DNA of 64,000 nt from Isoetes taiwanensis (Eukaryota > Streptophyta > Lycopodiopsida > Isoetales > Isoetaceae). Each line of letters begins with the position of its first letter. Within the stretch, counting starts at the first letter, position 1. A program made the position numbers and the translations under genes. The stretch is taken from the NCBI GenBank assembly GCA_021234155.1, contig JAJEKV010000005.1, positions 17,592,089 through 17,656,088 on the forward strand, written 5' to 3'. Below the pieces are notes generated by a model, which was not told the origin of the DNA, searched no databases, and saw only the letters and a program-made list of their open reading frames with translations. Positions 1 to 11,481 of this stretch are shown here, one piece after another.

Positions 1-42
1 ATTTAAGGTTCTTTTCGCAGATTTGCCCTTTTATTTCGAGAT

Positions 43-426
43 TTGTTTTTCTGTTCTCGCTTCTTGAGCTCCTCATCTTCATTGTTGCGGCAGCTTTATT
101 TCTATTTAAATCTCAAAGCTCTAGTATTCTTTTTCTTCGCCTCCGCTTTTCATATTATGTGTGTGAAGCAGGATCGTGATGGAAATGTTTGGAATCTTAT
201 GTTTTTCATTTTAGCAACTTTCGGTGTGGTTTTTAAGACATTTCTAAGTGGACATCTGGCATTGAGAGGCTCCAAGATATGGCGGCAGGAGCGGCAGGAG
301 GCAGCGGCAGGTCGCAGAGGCTTTGAGAAAAATCTGGCCGGACTTGAGGAAGCTGTTCTCGCTCATGGGGCTCTTGAGGCTTTAGTTTTCTTGCATGTTG
401 CCGCAACTGTCATATTTCTATTAAGG
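43..426 (+). CDS. Hypothetical exon-like ORF with hydrophobic ends
   Basis: An open frame of about 128 codons starts at an ATG at 43. It has a hydrophobic N-terminal half (Phe/Leu-rich, roughly residues 1-65), a basic and Ala-rich middle, and a hydrophobic C-terminus ending in a run of aliphatic residues. A good splice donor (AAG followed by GTAAGA) sits at about 426, so this could be a first exon rather than a complete gene. I recognise no family. The membrane-like composition could also come from T-rich noncoding DNA. The next candidate coding stretch begins at 568, and no clear acceptor connects the two in phase. Low confidence. Confidence 0.22.
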
Positions 427-567
427 TAAGAAAGCAAATTTGAGGGCTTTACCAGCATCGATTTTTGTTTGGATGCAGAGGCGAAGAATTTTGGGTTCTG
501 TTTGTTTCTTTTGGATTAACGCAGTGATTTCTCTTTTGGGCTGTAAAGATTTTGGAAAGAATTGGCT

Positions 568-1120
568 ATGGCACAGGTGACAAGACGCGGCCAAGGATTT
601 CCGACCTCGGCCTCTAATTCTATCTGTGCTTCGAGCAGCACCACTCTCAAGGAGCAGGGAAATGCTCTGCCTCTGCAATTCCAATTCCGCCAAAACTAAG
701 TTTGAATCTACGCTGCTGAAAGGGGATTGCAAGGCAAAGATCTGTTCGATTGAATTATGTTGGTCTTTGTTAGAAATAGCAGAGGACCACATGCATGAAT
801 CTGCGCAGCAATTTTTACAAGAGATCAAGGACTTGAGAGTTAAAATTCAAGCCAACCTCCCGTTCTGCAAGGATATGGAGGCCAGAGAAGCAGGGGATTT
901 GATTTTAGAAAAGGCGAAATGTTTAAGAGCAAATAATACTGTCAGATCAGAGCTTTTCCTTTCTGCCATAGACAAATTCAAAGCATCGAAAGCCCTGTGC
1001 AGAAAAGACATAGATTATCATGCCCAAGCACTGTCTCTACTCAGCATTGCCCATGTCTACAACGGATTGTCCATGGACAAACAAGCAGAAACCCACTACC
1101 AGAGTTGCACCAGATGTTAG
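568..1120 (+). pseudogene. TPR-like protein fragment, frameshifted
   Basis: A frame opening with ATG at 568 contains the words T-L-K-E-Q-G-N-A-L, a common start of a tetratricopeptide repeat, and stops at 697-699. Coding resemblance continues in another frame from about 700 to 1120. There a helical region rich in Leu, Ala, Lys and Glu ends in a TPR-like block (A-L-S-L-L-S-I-A-H-V-Y-N-G-L). The switch of frame within a helical-repeat protein suggests a frameshifted relic or an unrecognised intron around 690-700. No specific TPR subfamily can be named. A real gene with a short intron remains possible. Confidence 0.33.
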
Positions 1121-1983
1121 CTTACCGGATGTTAGCTTACAGATAATTCATTGATGAAAGGTTTTAGTCGTCAACATCTCTCCCTGTTTGACACCATCTC
1201 TCCCCATTTAACATCGTGGAAAACCAGCGTACATGAAAAAACCTTTTGGACAATGAACAAAAAGCATTCATTTGTGATAGCGAAAAAAACAAAACCTTTT
1301 GAACATTGTGGAAAAAAAAAAGCATTGTTTTGAGTTAGATTTTTTGTGTTAGACGATGATGTCTTGATGTGCAAATCACAACTTGGTGTAATGATTACTT
1401 ATAATCATTTTTTGATGTGACATCTTTTGCATGCACATAATAGCTCCTTCAACAAATTAAATTCCTATCTTCTTCACGATTTGGGAAGTGACAACATGGC
1501 CCTTTTCCTATTTATTTGTAATATGGCCCTCTTTCTAACTCATGCTCGCAAAGTGAATCTCAAAATTTGAACCTCATTTTGAGAGACTTGAAATAACACT
1601 ATTTTCTTTAATATGAGGGCAAAGCATCATGGCTTGAGATTGTTTTTCACTTGGAAGATTTGCTTTACTAAGTTTATTAAATACTTTATGTGATGGGCTT
1701 TCCAGTTTATAATAGCATGCCCATGCCTAAAATCCTCACTGCAGTAGTTCTGTGGGCCTAGCTTGTAGTTAAGAATACCCAGGTCTTACATATGAGATCA
1801 TGCAAAAGTTCAGAAGAGACTGAAATCATCTCTTTTGAATCATTACAATATTTTTTCTACGGATAGTGGAAGCGTGACGTTTCCCTGAAATATACGGTAC
1901 AAATATGTATATTTCTAAGCCACGTCATCATACAAGCCTACCTTAGTAGCCTTGTATACCATAGAGTGTGGATAAGGGAGCAT
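1121..1983. other. No gene seen
   Basis: AT-rich sequence with only short frames on both strands. I see no conserved protein motif, RNA gene or clear repeat boundary here. Confidence 0.5.
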
Positions 1984-2009
1984 GGCTAAGTTATTTACAT
2001 AACTTAGCC
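1984..2009. repeat. Perfect short hairpin
   Basis: GGCTAAGTTA (1984-1993) and its exact reverse complement TAACTTAGCC (2000-2009) flank a 6-base loop. Function unknown. It lies ahead of a possible TATA-like ACATATAAATGG at about 2110, so it could be part of an old LTR promoter region, but no paired LTR is seen. Confidence 0.5.
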
Positions 2010-2699
2010 AACCTTAGGGATGGGCCCATTTCCACATGGTTCCATCTTATTGGGCACCCGCCACACAGACGCACCCAATTGGAGCCATGTGGCATGACAT
2101 GGCAACCATAACATATAAATGGCCAAACCCTAACCCTAGGCCATTTTTTGGCTCCAACAGTCTTGGAACATTGTTCACACTCAAAACTTCATTTTGAGAA
2201 CTGCCTGCTATGGCATAGCATAGCACAGCGGCCCCTGAAGCGTGCACGAATTGGAAGGAGCAGGATCTACTTCAAACTCCTTGAAGGCCATGGAGACGCC
2301 GGGAGCAGGAGGGAGTTCCTCAGGAGCAGATATTTGGAGTAAATTCCTTTGTAGATCATTTGGAAGTTAGTATTCCAAATGAGTTAGCATTTCGTATCTC
2401 TAGTAGAGCCATTCTAGAACCCTCAGTTTAGATGTTGAACCCTAATCAATGAACCGTAACTGTAAGTTAGATGCATGTGATTAGGATTAGGTGTTTGCTC
2501 TAACTTGATCAAGATGACATTATGTGGACATCAAGATGATCAAGATGATTTAAGAGGACATCCAAACATTATGTGGATATGTGATGTTGGTTGATTATGT
2601 TTTCTCCTCTTGTATTGAGAAGGGAGGTAGAGACGTAGCGGCCATTATTTAAATAATGGTCCTAGTTTAGACCCCTTCGTTTCTATTAGATGCGGCCTG

Positions 2700-2792
2700 T
2701 GCATGGAGCCTACCAGTAGCGGGAATCGAACCGTCCACCCATAGGGATGAACCTCCCAAAACCTCCCATGCCAACCACTGAGGCCGAGCATC
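2700..2792 (-). mobile_element. tRNA-derived SINE head, copy 1
   Basis: Read on the minus strand, the stretch holds an A-box-like GGCCTCAGTGGTTGG (2771-2785) and a B-box GGTTCGATTCC (2721-2732), about 50 bases apart. This is the internal pol III promoter layout of tRNA genes. It cannot fold as a functional tRNA: there is no acceptor stem pairing or anticodon arm of normal form. The same head occurs on the plus strand at 40030-40118 with similar order and spacing. Two dispersed copies of a tRNA-like head, in opposite orientations, are best explained as a SINE family. The 3' ends of the copies differ, so the SINE tail is not delimited. Confidence 0.6.
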
Positions 2793-5700
2793 ATTTATGT
2801 TTGAATTGTAATCCTTAACTAAATTTAAGCTTTAATCATATTGGATAATATTAATGCCCAAGACCCTTAGAGTTAGAACCAAGATCCTTAAGCTAGATAG
2901 AGACCGCATCTGCATTCATCTTAGCTTAGTTGTGGCACTTATCTTGCTAAGTGTCCTCTTGCCTACACATAGGTAATATAATCAAACCATTTTCTTAGCA
3001 ATCCAGCTACTTGCCAAGGGCTTAGAAATTGTTGTCACACGTTGGTATGACACACCAACATGCCCTATAGAAGCACCATAATCAAGTGCCTCCTGCCATG
3101 CCTCTGTATCATAGAAAATTGTCTAGGAATTCATTTTACCTAAGTAATTTAGCCCAACACATCAAGTGCACCCATAAATAAGTCTCCTGACACAACCCCA
3201 TGACAGTAAATAAGTACTTTTCTCACCTCTTAGTAAAGTGCCAAATGCCAACGGGGCCATTTGGGGTTAGAGTAGATAAAAGCTTAAATATAGAGATTGT
3301 AGAGTGAATAGGCATAAATAATTGTTGTTTGTGGTAGTATTAGCTGCCTAGTGTACTTTAGGGCAGTCAAATAGGTCAGAAGAACCTTCATTGCAGACCC
3401 TCGAGCCCTTGACACGGGAGCCACTTGACAACATCGACGAATGTGAAAGCAGAGGGCAACCTTATGAAGGAAACTTCAGCAAAGCAAAGGTCAAGATGGT
3501 GTACAGGGAAGCTTGAACACAAATAATAAAGAGGAACCTACAGAAAGGATGATTGAAACATCAAGACGGGCATCAAGAGTAGACACATGAGTTGCCAACA
3601 AGGGCTATGCAATAGCCAATGGGCATACACCATTGATCACATTAGGGGAGGAACATCTCCTAGACAAAGATATTTTCCAAGTAGCATATTATCTAGAGAA
3701 AGGGCCCCACATCGACGACTACTGCCACAATTTGCCACCAACAAGTAGATGACTTCATCGACTAGTGACATCAAGAGTTTCTAAAAGAAGAGACCAGACA
3801 TATCTCCTAGGAAGAGCAACTATCTCAAATATACAGGCCCATAGTAGTATCAGATCTATACATCAAGCAAATATGCTTTGACTAAGGAGTATTACAAGCC
3901 AGCGAGGACGAGCAACTCAGGAATAGGAGTACGGCCAGACCGCAACCAATTTCCTCCTCGTCAGCCCCAATACTTTAAAGCAGCTACATCAACCTCGATA
4001 GCACCATCTCAAGATCATGATGACCTTCTACCTTAGAGATTGGAGGTCAAACACCTACAAGGAGAGACACCACGGGGGAACAAATACCAGCATTATTAAC
4101 TAATCAAGTAAGATTATAGTCCTTGCACATGGATGCAAATAGAAATTTTTCAGGAAGAGAAGTTGCATAGTTAGAAGTGGTAAAGCACCCAACATTGTCA
4201 TCAGTCTTATAGCAGCAACATGCGACCGCCAAGACAGAGAATCGAATAGACAAGGTCAACACAACAATATCAATTCAGGGAGTGGAGAACATTCCTTCGA
4301 GCTTCTGGGACGAGATATCCAAACCTTACATCCTCAACCACGTCATCAAGTCCACGAGCATGCATAGCTCCACTAATGAAGGAAGTCAACATCAACATTG
4401 AGAACAAGCACAATCAAAATATATTCGACAAAAAGACTAGGGTACATGAATGATTATACAAGGTGATCAGATTTTTCCAACAAAATTGTGGAACATCGCC
4501 ATGCTACCCCAACAATTAACAAGTACACCAGCTTTTCGCAAGCTAGAGGACCTATCAGATAGATGAATATCTTAGAATGATGGGTGATAACATCCATGAT
4601 GGAGATTCAGACAAAATTTCGAGTAGATTTTTGTCATTTTTTTGAAAGGATGGACGTAAGAATTGAGCAAAGCTTCAAGATATATTGGAACCTCTTTGTG
4701 AGCTTGATCATCTCTCTAAACAGGATTCAATAATAAGATCATCGTCGACCATGTATACCAGAGTACCTCCACAACATAAGGAATAATCTGACCAAATGAA
4801 GAGAAGCAATCTAACAAGTCTGGCCAACTTCTTGGATGGCATCAAGGCAAATGTGGGACTATTTCAAGAGGGTGATAATTAACAAATGGGGATCCTAAAG
4901 TATAGATTAGATCTGAAACAAGAATAATAATTTAATTGCTAGTTTTGTGTCCAAAAGAAATGTCATGTCGACAAAATCTTGTGGCCATAGGATTTATGTA
5001 AATAATTCTTTAACCTGTAACCTTGCACCTCCTAGATGGCGAACACCTTTAAGACCAAAACTCTTAAGTCTAAATCTAGACCAGTAATTATGGCAAGGTT
5101 GAGCAATTAGCAGCACTAAAGAAACAAAAGACAAGTTCGACATCAACCTTAAGTAGAGCAAAGTGAAGGGTCGGCGGCAAGTTATGCAACGACAAGTATG
5201 ACCTCATAATAGACATGGAATATTTAAAGTTGGCTAAGGCAATAAGTGATTATCATAAGCAAGATATGTCTATCCTAGCACCGGATGTCAAGCACCTTAT
5301 AATTAAGATTAAAGAAGTAATTACAGTCACGCAATGCATGTCAATGAAGCAATTCACACTGGCCCCAAAATTTGATCCACTGTTGAAAACTCTAATTTTC
5401 TTAGGTCCACATGTACTTTATTCAGAGATCACAAAAAAAGCTACATGTAGATTTGTGGAGGTGTGGTTTTACTAATTGGCAGTGTTGTTTTTTAAGTGGA
5501 CAAGGAACGTCCACTGTGGCCAACATGACACAAAGCATATGTCAGATGACAAAAGACACCCTCCTGGAGATTGCCAAGCTTGCTTCATCCAAATCGAATT
5601 CCTAAATTGAGGCCAAATTTTCGAGGTATTTTACCCGTCAATTCAATTTCTGTTTTTCTGTTATTCTGTAAGTGGTTGCTACAGTACAATTCTGAGTTGT

Positions 5701-6796
5701 TGTTGCTGATTTGTCTTATATTGTCTCATGATGTAATGTGTATGTCATGTTCAATTCTTTAGGATTTTGCTATTTGCAAACTGAAGTAGTCTGACACAAC
5801 AGTCTACCCCATAAGTTCGAACCCAATAACATCCTTGTTATTGGTCTGGTAGTCATATAATTCCCTTTCGAACCTATATAGATTTCGGACCAATATAGAT
5901 TTTGGTCCAATGTACCATCCGCCAGCACCACATAAATGCACCCTCGGATGGTGTGCCAACATTATTTCTTCTTTTTTGCTTCAGATTCCGCCGTTCTCCA
6001 TCTCCATCTTCTTCAAGATCTTCAGCCATATCCGAGGGTAGTGCAACCTCTGCATGCACGGTAGAGCAGAATGAGGTTTCTATTCTGCAAACAAGGAAAA
6101 TCCATAATTCCATCACTGCACAAGCTTTTGTGCAGTATCTGGATATGGGCACTGTCAGACTCGAGGAGGAGTTGTTCAACTGGGCTATGCATGCATTGTG
6201 CGACAAAAGGTGGATGTGGAATTCACATTTGTGAAAATTTCTGGTGCGTGGGTGCTGATGGAGATCAAAATGCCAACAAACAGTTATGTTGCATGCTGAA
6301 GTCGCCCTGCCATGGTTTTTTCGTTTTTTTTTTTTTGTTCTTATGACCCCACTCTGTTTTATACAGCTTAACTACTTTTCCCACAAAAAAATCTCGGCTT
6401 CTATGGCTTTACAACCCTTTTTGGTTGTTGGCTACTGTAAACCAGTGCTTTTTGTAGCACTACTTTTTGTAATATATGTATTTATATGAATGAAAGCATG
6501 TTTCAATGATTTGCTAGTGTCCTACTAATAAGTTTTTTGGGTTCCTTTGTGTCTGTGCACAGGTTGGAGGTCTAGGGTTGATGAGTAGTTGTTTTGCCCT
6601 ATTTTTTAAGGCTTCCCATTTTCAGTTATGCTTCCCATATTCAGTTGGCACTAAAACTATCTGGAATGTACTTTTTCCCATATTAAATACAGAAACCTTA
6701 ATACATGCTATTGGTCTGTTTGTGAATGTGTTTAATCTGTTTGTCTAATTTGTTTCTACTTCTTCAAATCTGTTTTTAATTCTGTCAAATCTATGT
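2793..6796. other. No recognisable gene; decayed repeat-like DNA
   Basis: The longest frames are about 86-110 codons (5215-5475 plus; 5902-6234 plus with a minus overlap) and carry no motif I know. Around 3260-5200 the sequence is A-rich with purine-biased composition like a strongly decayed retrotransposon interior, but no gag, protease or reverse transcriptase motif could be read. A B-box-like GGGTTCGAAC occurs on the minus strand near 5815 without a convincing A-box. Confidence 0.4.
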
Positions 6797-7272
6797 TCAA
6801 CTACAACAACATATGAGAAATAAACAGCAATGTGACGAATACATTCCAACAAAAGTTACTGCTACAGTGTTGTGGTCAATGCCAAATGAATAGTGCATTG
6901 ACCAAGAAAATTTATGGATGCAGCTATTGTAAATCAGACACAATTCACATTGTAATTGGTTAATGAAAAAAGAACTATCTGCCAAATGAATAGTGCCACT
7001 ATCAAGAACACTTAACTTTAACACACTGCAAACAACAATTACACTTGTGGTGTTACATAACAGAAAGTGAGAACAAGAAAGATAATTGTATTTCAACCAT
7101 GTAACATTGTTGTTCAAGCACATCTTCACATGATTTTATATTTTTGCATAACAGATATATGCATTATGTACCAATTATATAGCAGCACTCAATCTGCATT
7201 TACCTGTTCCAGATTCTGGAATATAACATGTCGAATTTGATCCCCTTCTTTCTTCATCCTTTTGTTCATTAC

Positions 7273-8644
7273 CTAAGTCTCATAGTAATCAATTTCAGGA
7301 ACATGAGGTAGCAATGGCAAGTAATCGAGCTGAAGATCTTGCATGATACAAAAGTTCCACAACACACAAGTAGCATGGATTATTTTGGCAGCTCTACCAA
7401 CATGGATAGGCAATGCCTTTAAAATTCTGAATTTTTCTTTTATGATACCAAAACCATTTTCTACACACACTCTACCTTTGCAGATCCTTTTATTAAATCT
7501 GCCATAGGCTCCCTTTCCATCAGGGAAAACTTTAATCAGAAATCTTCGAGAGGGGCTGAATCCCCAAGCAGCATTGGTGGAATTGTAACAACCACCTCCT
7601 GATCAATCATTTGACCCTGACTAATCTTTTTTACCTCACATCCGAATAAAGAGGGCTCTTGCATTATCCGCTTTGGCAGCCAACCTCTTGTATAACAAAC
7701 TTTTCTTGAATTGATTTGCATCATGCACGTAACCAAATCCCTATTTACACAAACATTAATGAAGAGTCTTTGGTGAGTAACCACACCTTGCATAAGGCGT
7801 GAATGTCTTTTGTGCCCGAATAATAGTCATGACCCTTGTCTTTGCTCCATGGTTTTCTCAGACAAATAGATATGAGATCCATCAACAGCTCCAAATATAT
7901 TTGGTATACCTGTTGCATCTTCAAACTCTTTGTTTATGTCCAACAATCTTTGGCCTGTTGGTAAAGCAATGAACCTCTTGTAAAGCATAGTCTTGGATGC
8001 CAAAGCAAGAGTTATTTTTTTCGTATTTTTCACGCACAAGAGCTTTACCTACATAAAATCTTTGACCTACATGCAGGGGTTTCTCACCATGTGCTAAGAA
8101 ATAAAGCGCCATGGCCACTGCCTTCCTGGGATCAACAGGCGGTCTGACCTTCATTCCAGGTCTGATTAAGTAAGGCACAATGGAACTAAATTCTCAAATG
8201 CAGCCCTCTTCATCCGATAGAACTGGTGCCACATATCATCCTCAAAAGAGGGGAGGCAATTCCAAGCATGGTTATCAATGCTGTCCCACTGTGTTGTCTG
8301 CCTTGGACATACCAAAATCTTCGGGGAGGCCTCCTTTATTTCGAAGAAGCTGCTAGGAAGAGTGTGGATGCTACACACATGTAATTAATATTATCTTCTA
8401 CCTCCGCATTCTGCTCTAAAATATCCATTGACCCATCTCGTTCATTCTCTTGTATCAGATGTAGACAGTAGCTTTGGAAAGCCAAGCCGAGTTGAATAGC
8501 CCTCAAAAGCATGGCAATCATGTCCAAAATGACCGGATCCATCAAATAATGCAAATCAGGGCCGAGAAGTCTGATTGTAGAGTTGAGATTGAACAAAAAT
8601 GGCTGCTGAACACAAAATATGGGACAACAGAAACTGGAAAACAA
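7273..8644 (-). pseudogene. PIF/Harbinger transposase (HARBI1-like nuclease), broken
   Basis: Minus-strand coding blocks in shifting frames match the DDE nuclease of PIF/Harbinger transposons, which cuts and pastes DNA at 3-bp target sites. From the N-terminus: a region near 8240-8180 with a Phe-rich helix (M-K-R-A-A-F-E-N-L-V); then V-D-P-R-K-A-V-A-M-A-L-Y-F-L (about 8130-8090), the family's HTH-like stretch. The catalytic triad is readable: Asp in G-A-V-D-G-S-H-I (codon 7881-7883), Asp in L-G-D-S-A (7560-7562) and Glu in V-E-N-G-F-G (7459-7461), followed by H-A-T-C-V-L-W-N-F. At least three frame changes and several stops make it nonfunctional. The family is confident; terminal repeats and the partner Myb-like gene were not found. 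Confidence 0.85.
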
Positions 8645-8796
8645 GGATATGGGATATTTCGGTACTCACCAGGAGGCGAAATCTTGACTGTGGGATAATT
8701 CGAGCTTGGAGCTTGCGCCAAGGAAGAGGCGGGAAGAAAAATCCCGGTGGATTCCCTCCCTTTCCGGTGGATCTCCCTCCTAACGGGCCAGTTAGA

Positions 8797-8822
8797 GGAC
8801 GAGAGACATTCGTCTCTCGTCC
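8797..8822. repeat. Hairpin with 11-bp perfect arms
   Basis: GGACGAGAGAC (8797-8807) pairs perfectly with GTCTCTCGTCC (8812-8822) across a 4-base loop. The core GACGAGAGA recurs in the 34-bp palindrome 25 bases downstream, so the two structures share one motif. Confidence 0.75.
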
Positions 8823-8846
8823 ATCTCTGAACACATACGGTATAAA

Positions 8847-8880
8847 TTTTATCTCTCGTCGTATACGACGAGAGATAAAA
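8847..8880. repeat. 34-bp perfect palindrome
   Basis: The 17 bases 8847-8863 are the exact reverse complement of 8864-8880, with no loop, centred on GTATAC. Each arm carries CTCTCGTC / GACGAGAG, the same word as the preceding hairpin. The location just upstream of the minus-strand Harbinger relic suggests fused element ends, but this is not proven. Confidence 0.8.
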
Positions 8881-9586
8881 AAAAATTGGAGCCACAAAGC
8901 CGGAGAGATGATGGATTTTGTCTGGGTATTGAGGCCGTTTGTGTACCCAACAAAGCCTGCCACCGGATTAGCTTGTAGAATGAATTCAAACTGCTTACAG
9001 TCCAGTCGTTTAGATCTATGGACCAATTTGTCTTCTAATATAAAGCATCTCCGATTTAGAGCTTTGAGTATTTCACACGAAACGGATGCTTCCACAGATC
9101 CTTTTTACCTAAGCGTCTTTCTGTTCTATTTTTCTTCCTGTTTGAGTTTTCAACGCATGAGTTTTCTGCCTTTTTTTCTGAAAGCAAAGGATCTGCAGCA
9201 CCAGAGCACAGATTGCTGATCGAATCAAGGGCACGGCGGATGATTCATGCATGGTTAACGCAGTATGAGATTTGTGAAGGTTTTGTGCACAGAATCATGC
9301 CATCAAGGCTTCTGGTGGGCGCTCCAACGCCCCAGCCTCGCCATAGCCAAAAAAATGCCATGACTCACCATGCTTTTTCTCACGAGCACCTGGCATCTCT
9401 GTGCTGTCAGAAATGATGGATTGGGTACAATTCATTGCTGGGGATAGAAAACCACACTCCACAAGTTGGGCGCCCGATCCTCATATTCCTTTACTTGGTT
9501 GGTTTCTAGTTTGGGGAGCACAGAAGAGAGGCCCATTCTCGCCTCATGAGGCAAGAAAAAACTTCTCATCATTTGTTAAATTGTTT
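8881..9586. other. No gene seen
   Basis: A plus-strand frame of 206 codons spans 8599-9219 but crosses the palindromes and matches no family I know. Its composition is not convincingly coding. Nothing else was found. Confidence 0.4.
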
Positions 9587-9654
9587 AATAATATAATTAA
9601 TTAACCCTGCTAATTATTTATTGTTTAATTAATTAGTTAATTAATTATATTATT
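9587..9654. repeat. AT-rich inverted repeat, 19-bp perfect arms
   Basis: Arms 9587-9605 and 9636-9654 are exact reverse complements built from AATTAATTAA words, around a 30-base centre. It could be a cruciform or a miniature inverted-repeat remnant. Confidence 0.65.
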
Positions 9655-9704
9655 TAAGCTATCTAATTAATTTTTTTTTTATTTTTTCGAATGGTTGTTT
9701 AGTT

Positions 9705-9905
9705 ATGGAACCCCCCTCCCTCCTCCCTTTTGCCCCATTGCTCTCCCCCTTTGTCCCTCCTCCTCTTCCCCATGCCCCCCCCCCTCCCCTCGCCCTTCCC
9801 CTTCCTCCCATCCCCTTTGCCCTTTGCCCTCCTCGTGCTCCTTTGTTTTTTCCCTCCCTCTCTCCCCGCCTCCCCTTCCTTCCTACTCTTCTTTCTCCAC
9901 CACCC
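9705..9905. repeat. Polypyrimidine (C/T) tract
   Basis: About 200 bases are almost entirely C and T on the plus strand. The minus strand is therefore G/A-rich with several G-runs of four or more, a composition compatible with G-quadruplex or triplex formation. Long proline/serine or glycine/arginine frames here are by-products of composition, not genes. Confidence 0.75.
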
Positions 9906-10072
9906 CCCTTCATTTTCTCGGATTGTCGTATGTAAATGTTATTCTTATTTTATCAAGGAAAAATCTAATAACGATTCATTCGCAACTTACTTTTTTTTGC
10001 ATGAGTCCCATTTTCAGTTCGAGTCTCAAAATTCGAGATTTGTCCCACTTTAATTAAATACGACTTCTAACA

Positions 10073-10194
<122 letters not shown>

Positions 10195-10245
10195 GAAAAT
10201 GTATTACGTCTATGGGAGGCCTCGAAGGCCTATTAGACGACAATT

Positions 10246-10917
10246 TTAAATGTCATTGTAAAACAATAGATGAGTTTTTGAGTCCTCGTCTAGCTCATCA
10301 CTCTCACTCAAACTGTCATTATCATCAACATTATGATTATGCATACAAACTTCTCTATATTGTAAAAGCTCAATCAAATACTTCCCTAATATATCCCCAT
10401 TTAGGGTGCAAAAGGTTGGCAGTTCTTCGTAGTATATTCCAAACTTATCACATAATACATTGTATGTCGTACATCGATGCAATGCATGGTCCTCATCCTC
10501 TACATTATCTTTCCCACATATTTTACAGTATCTTTGATCTCTAGGAATAATATATCCCCATCTACCCACTTCTACACCTAAATGATGTGAACTAAGCCGA
10601 ATCCTGCAAATAGCATGTCTTTTTTGGATAGAAATATTTTCCCTCAGGTGCCCTGCCATTTCCAACGTGGGGTTAATATTCTGCTTATACAAAATCATTT
10701 TGGTCTTGGGCTATGACCACATCTTCTTATCTACCTTCTTAGATATCCATTGTCTTAAATCAGATTTTACTAAGACCACTTCATCCCAATATATAGCAAA
10801 ATAACAGGGGGTTCCAGGGGGATTTGATGTGGATGTAAAAATAACAATTCCTGAAATCATAGACCATATATCCCTAAAATAATTGAATGGGTTGTGATAA
10901 AAAAAACATAGATTCAA
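10246..10917 (-). pseudogene. LINE-type retrotransposon tail with zf-RVT-like zinc-binding domain
   Basis: Minus-strand frame 10698-10246 shows the C-terminal signature of plant non-LTR reverse transcriptase proteins: an R-L-R-L-S-S-H block, a G-R-W, then R-D-Q-R-Y-C-K-I-C and D-E-D-H followed four residues later by Cys. This is a CCHC-type zinc-binding arrangement (zf-RVT). The C-terminus becomes Asp/Glu-rich. Related text continues upstream to about 10917 in a different frame. The reverse transcriptase core and endonuclease are absent, so this is a 5'-truncated, frameshifted LINE end, which is usual for target-primed insertion. A short piece near 10785-10835 recurs at about 11232-11272. Confidence 0.65.
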
Positions 10918-10932
10918 GACAAAAAATAATCA

Positions 10933-11010
10933 CATTAGCTCACCGAATACATTGGTTAAAGTAGTCTTATTAGAACATTGAGTTAATTTTGGTAGAGGTT
11001 CGAGCCCCCG
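10933..11010 (+). mobile_element. Possible second tRNA-related SINE fragment
   Basis: TAGCTCA (10936-10942), then TTGGTTAAAG, and about 55 bases later GGTTCGAGCCCC resemble pol III A and B boxes, with an extra segment inside the A-box region. There is no cloverleaf and no second copy in the window, so this is tentative. Confidence 0.25.
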
Positions 11011-11100
11011 TATTTCATATTCTAAAATATTAGGCAAAGCCGTATAGAGATTCGATATTCCCTCAAAACCTTAGGCGGAATCGTATTTCATATTTCAAAA

Positions 11101-11400
11101 TCATACGCGCCTCCAATCATAAATGACTATAAGGGAAATGAGAGGTGCCCAGAGGCTCCAACATATATACGATCTGGGTCGTAGGATCGAGGAATTCGAC
11201 GATTGTGGTAGTCCAGGGTGCACCTCGTTTAGAATATATAGCAAAATAACATGGGGTTCCAGGGGGATTTGATCATAAATGACTATAAGTGAAACGAGAG
11301 GTGCCCAGAGGCTCCAACATACGATCTGGGTCGTAGGATCGACGAATCCGACGGCTGTGGTAGTCCAGGGTGCACCTCGTTTAGAATATGTATATCCCAT
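11101..11400. repeat. Imperfect tandem duplication, ~170 bp unit
   Basis: The segment at about 11112-11232 recurs at about 11272-11395, including ATAAATGACTATAAG, GAGGTGCCCAGAGGCTCC and a shared end GTGCACCTCGTTTAGAATAT. The linker carries the LINE-derived AGCAAAATAACA word also present near 10795. It looks like local duplication of LINE-flanking sequence. Confidence 0.7.
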
Positions 11401-11481
11401 TTATTGAGCCACTTCTTGACATCTTAAAACAAACCATTCTTCTTGCCCTTGCAAAGGCATGATACCATATTCTGCTAACAT

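Noticed and set aside
8599-9219. 206-codon plus-strand frame
   Set aside because: It runs through the palindromes and overlaps long minus frames; no recognisable domain and no coding bias.
9659-10057. Pro/Ser-rich and Gly/Arg-rich frames
   Set aside because: They are products of the polypyrimidine tract on either strand.
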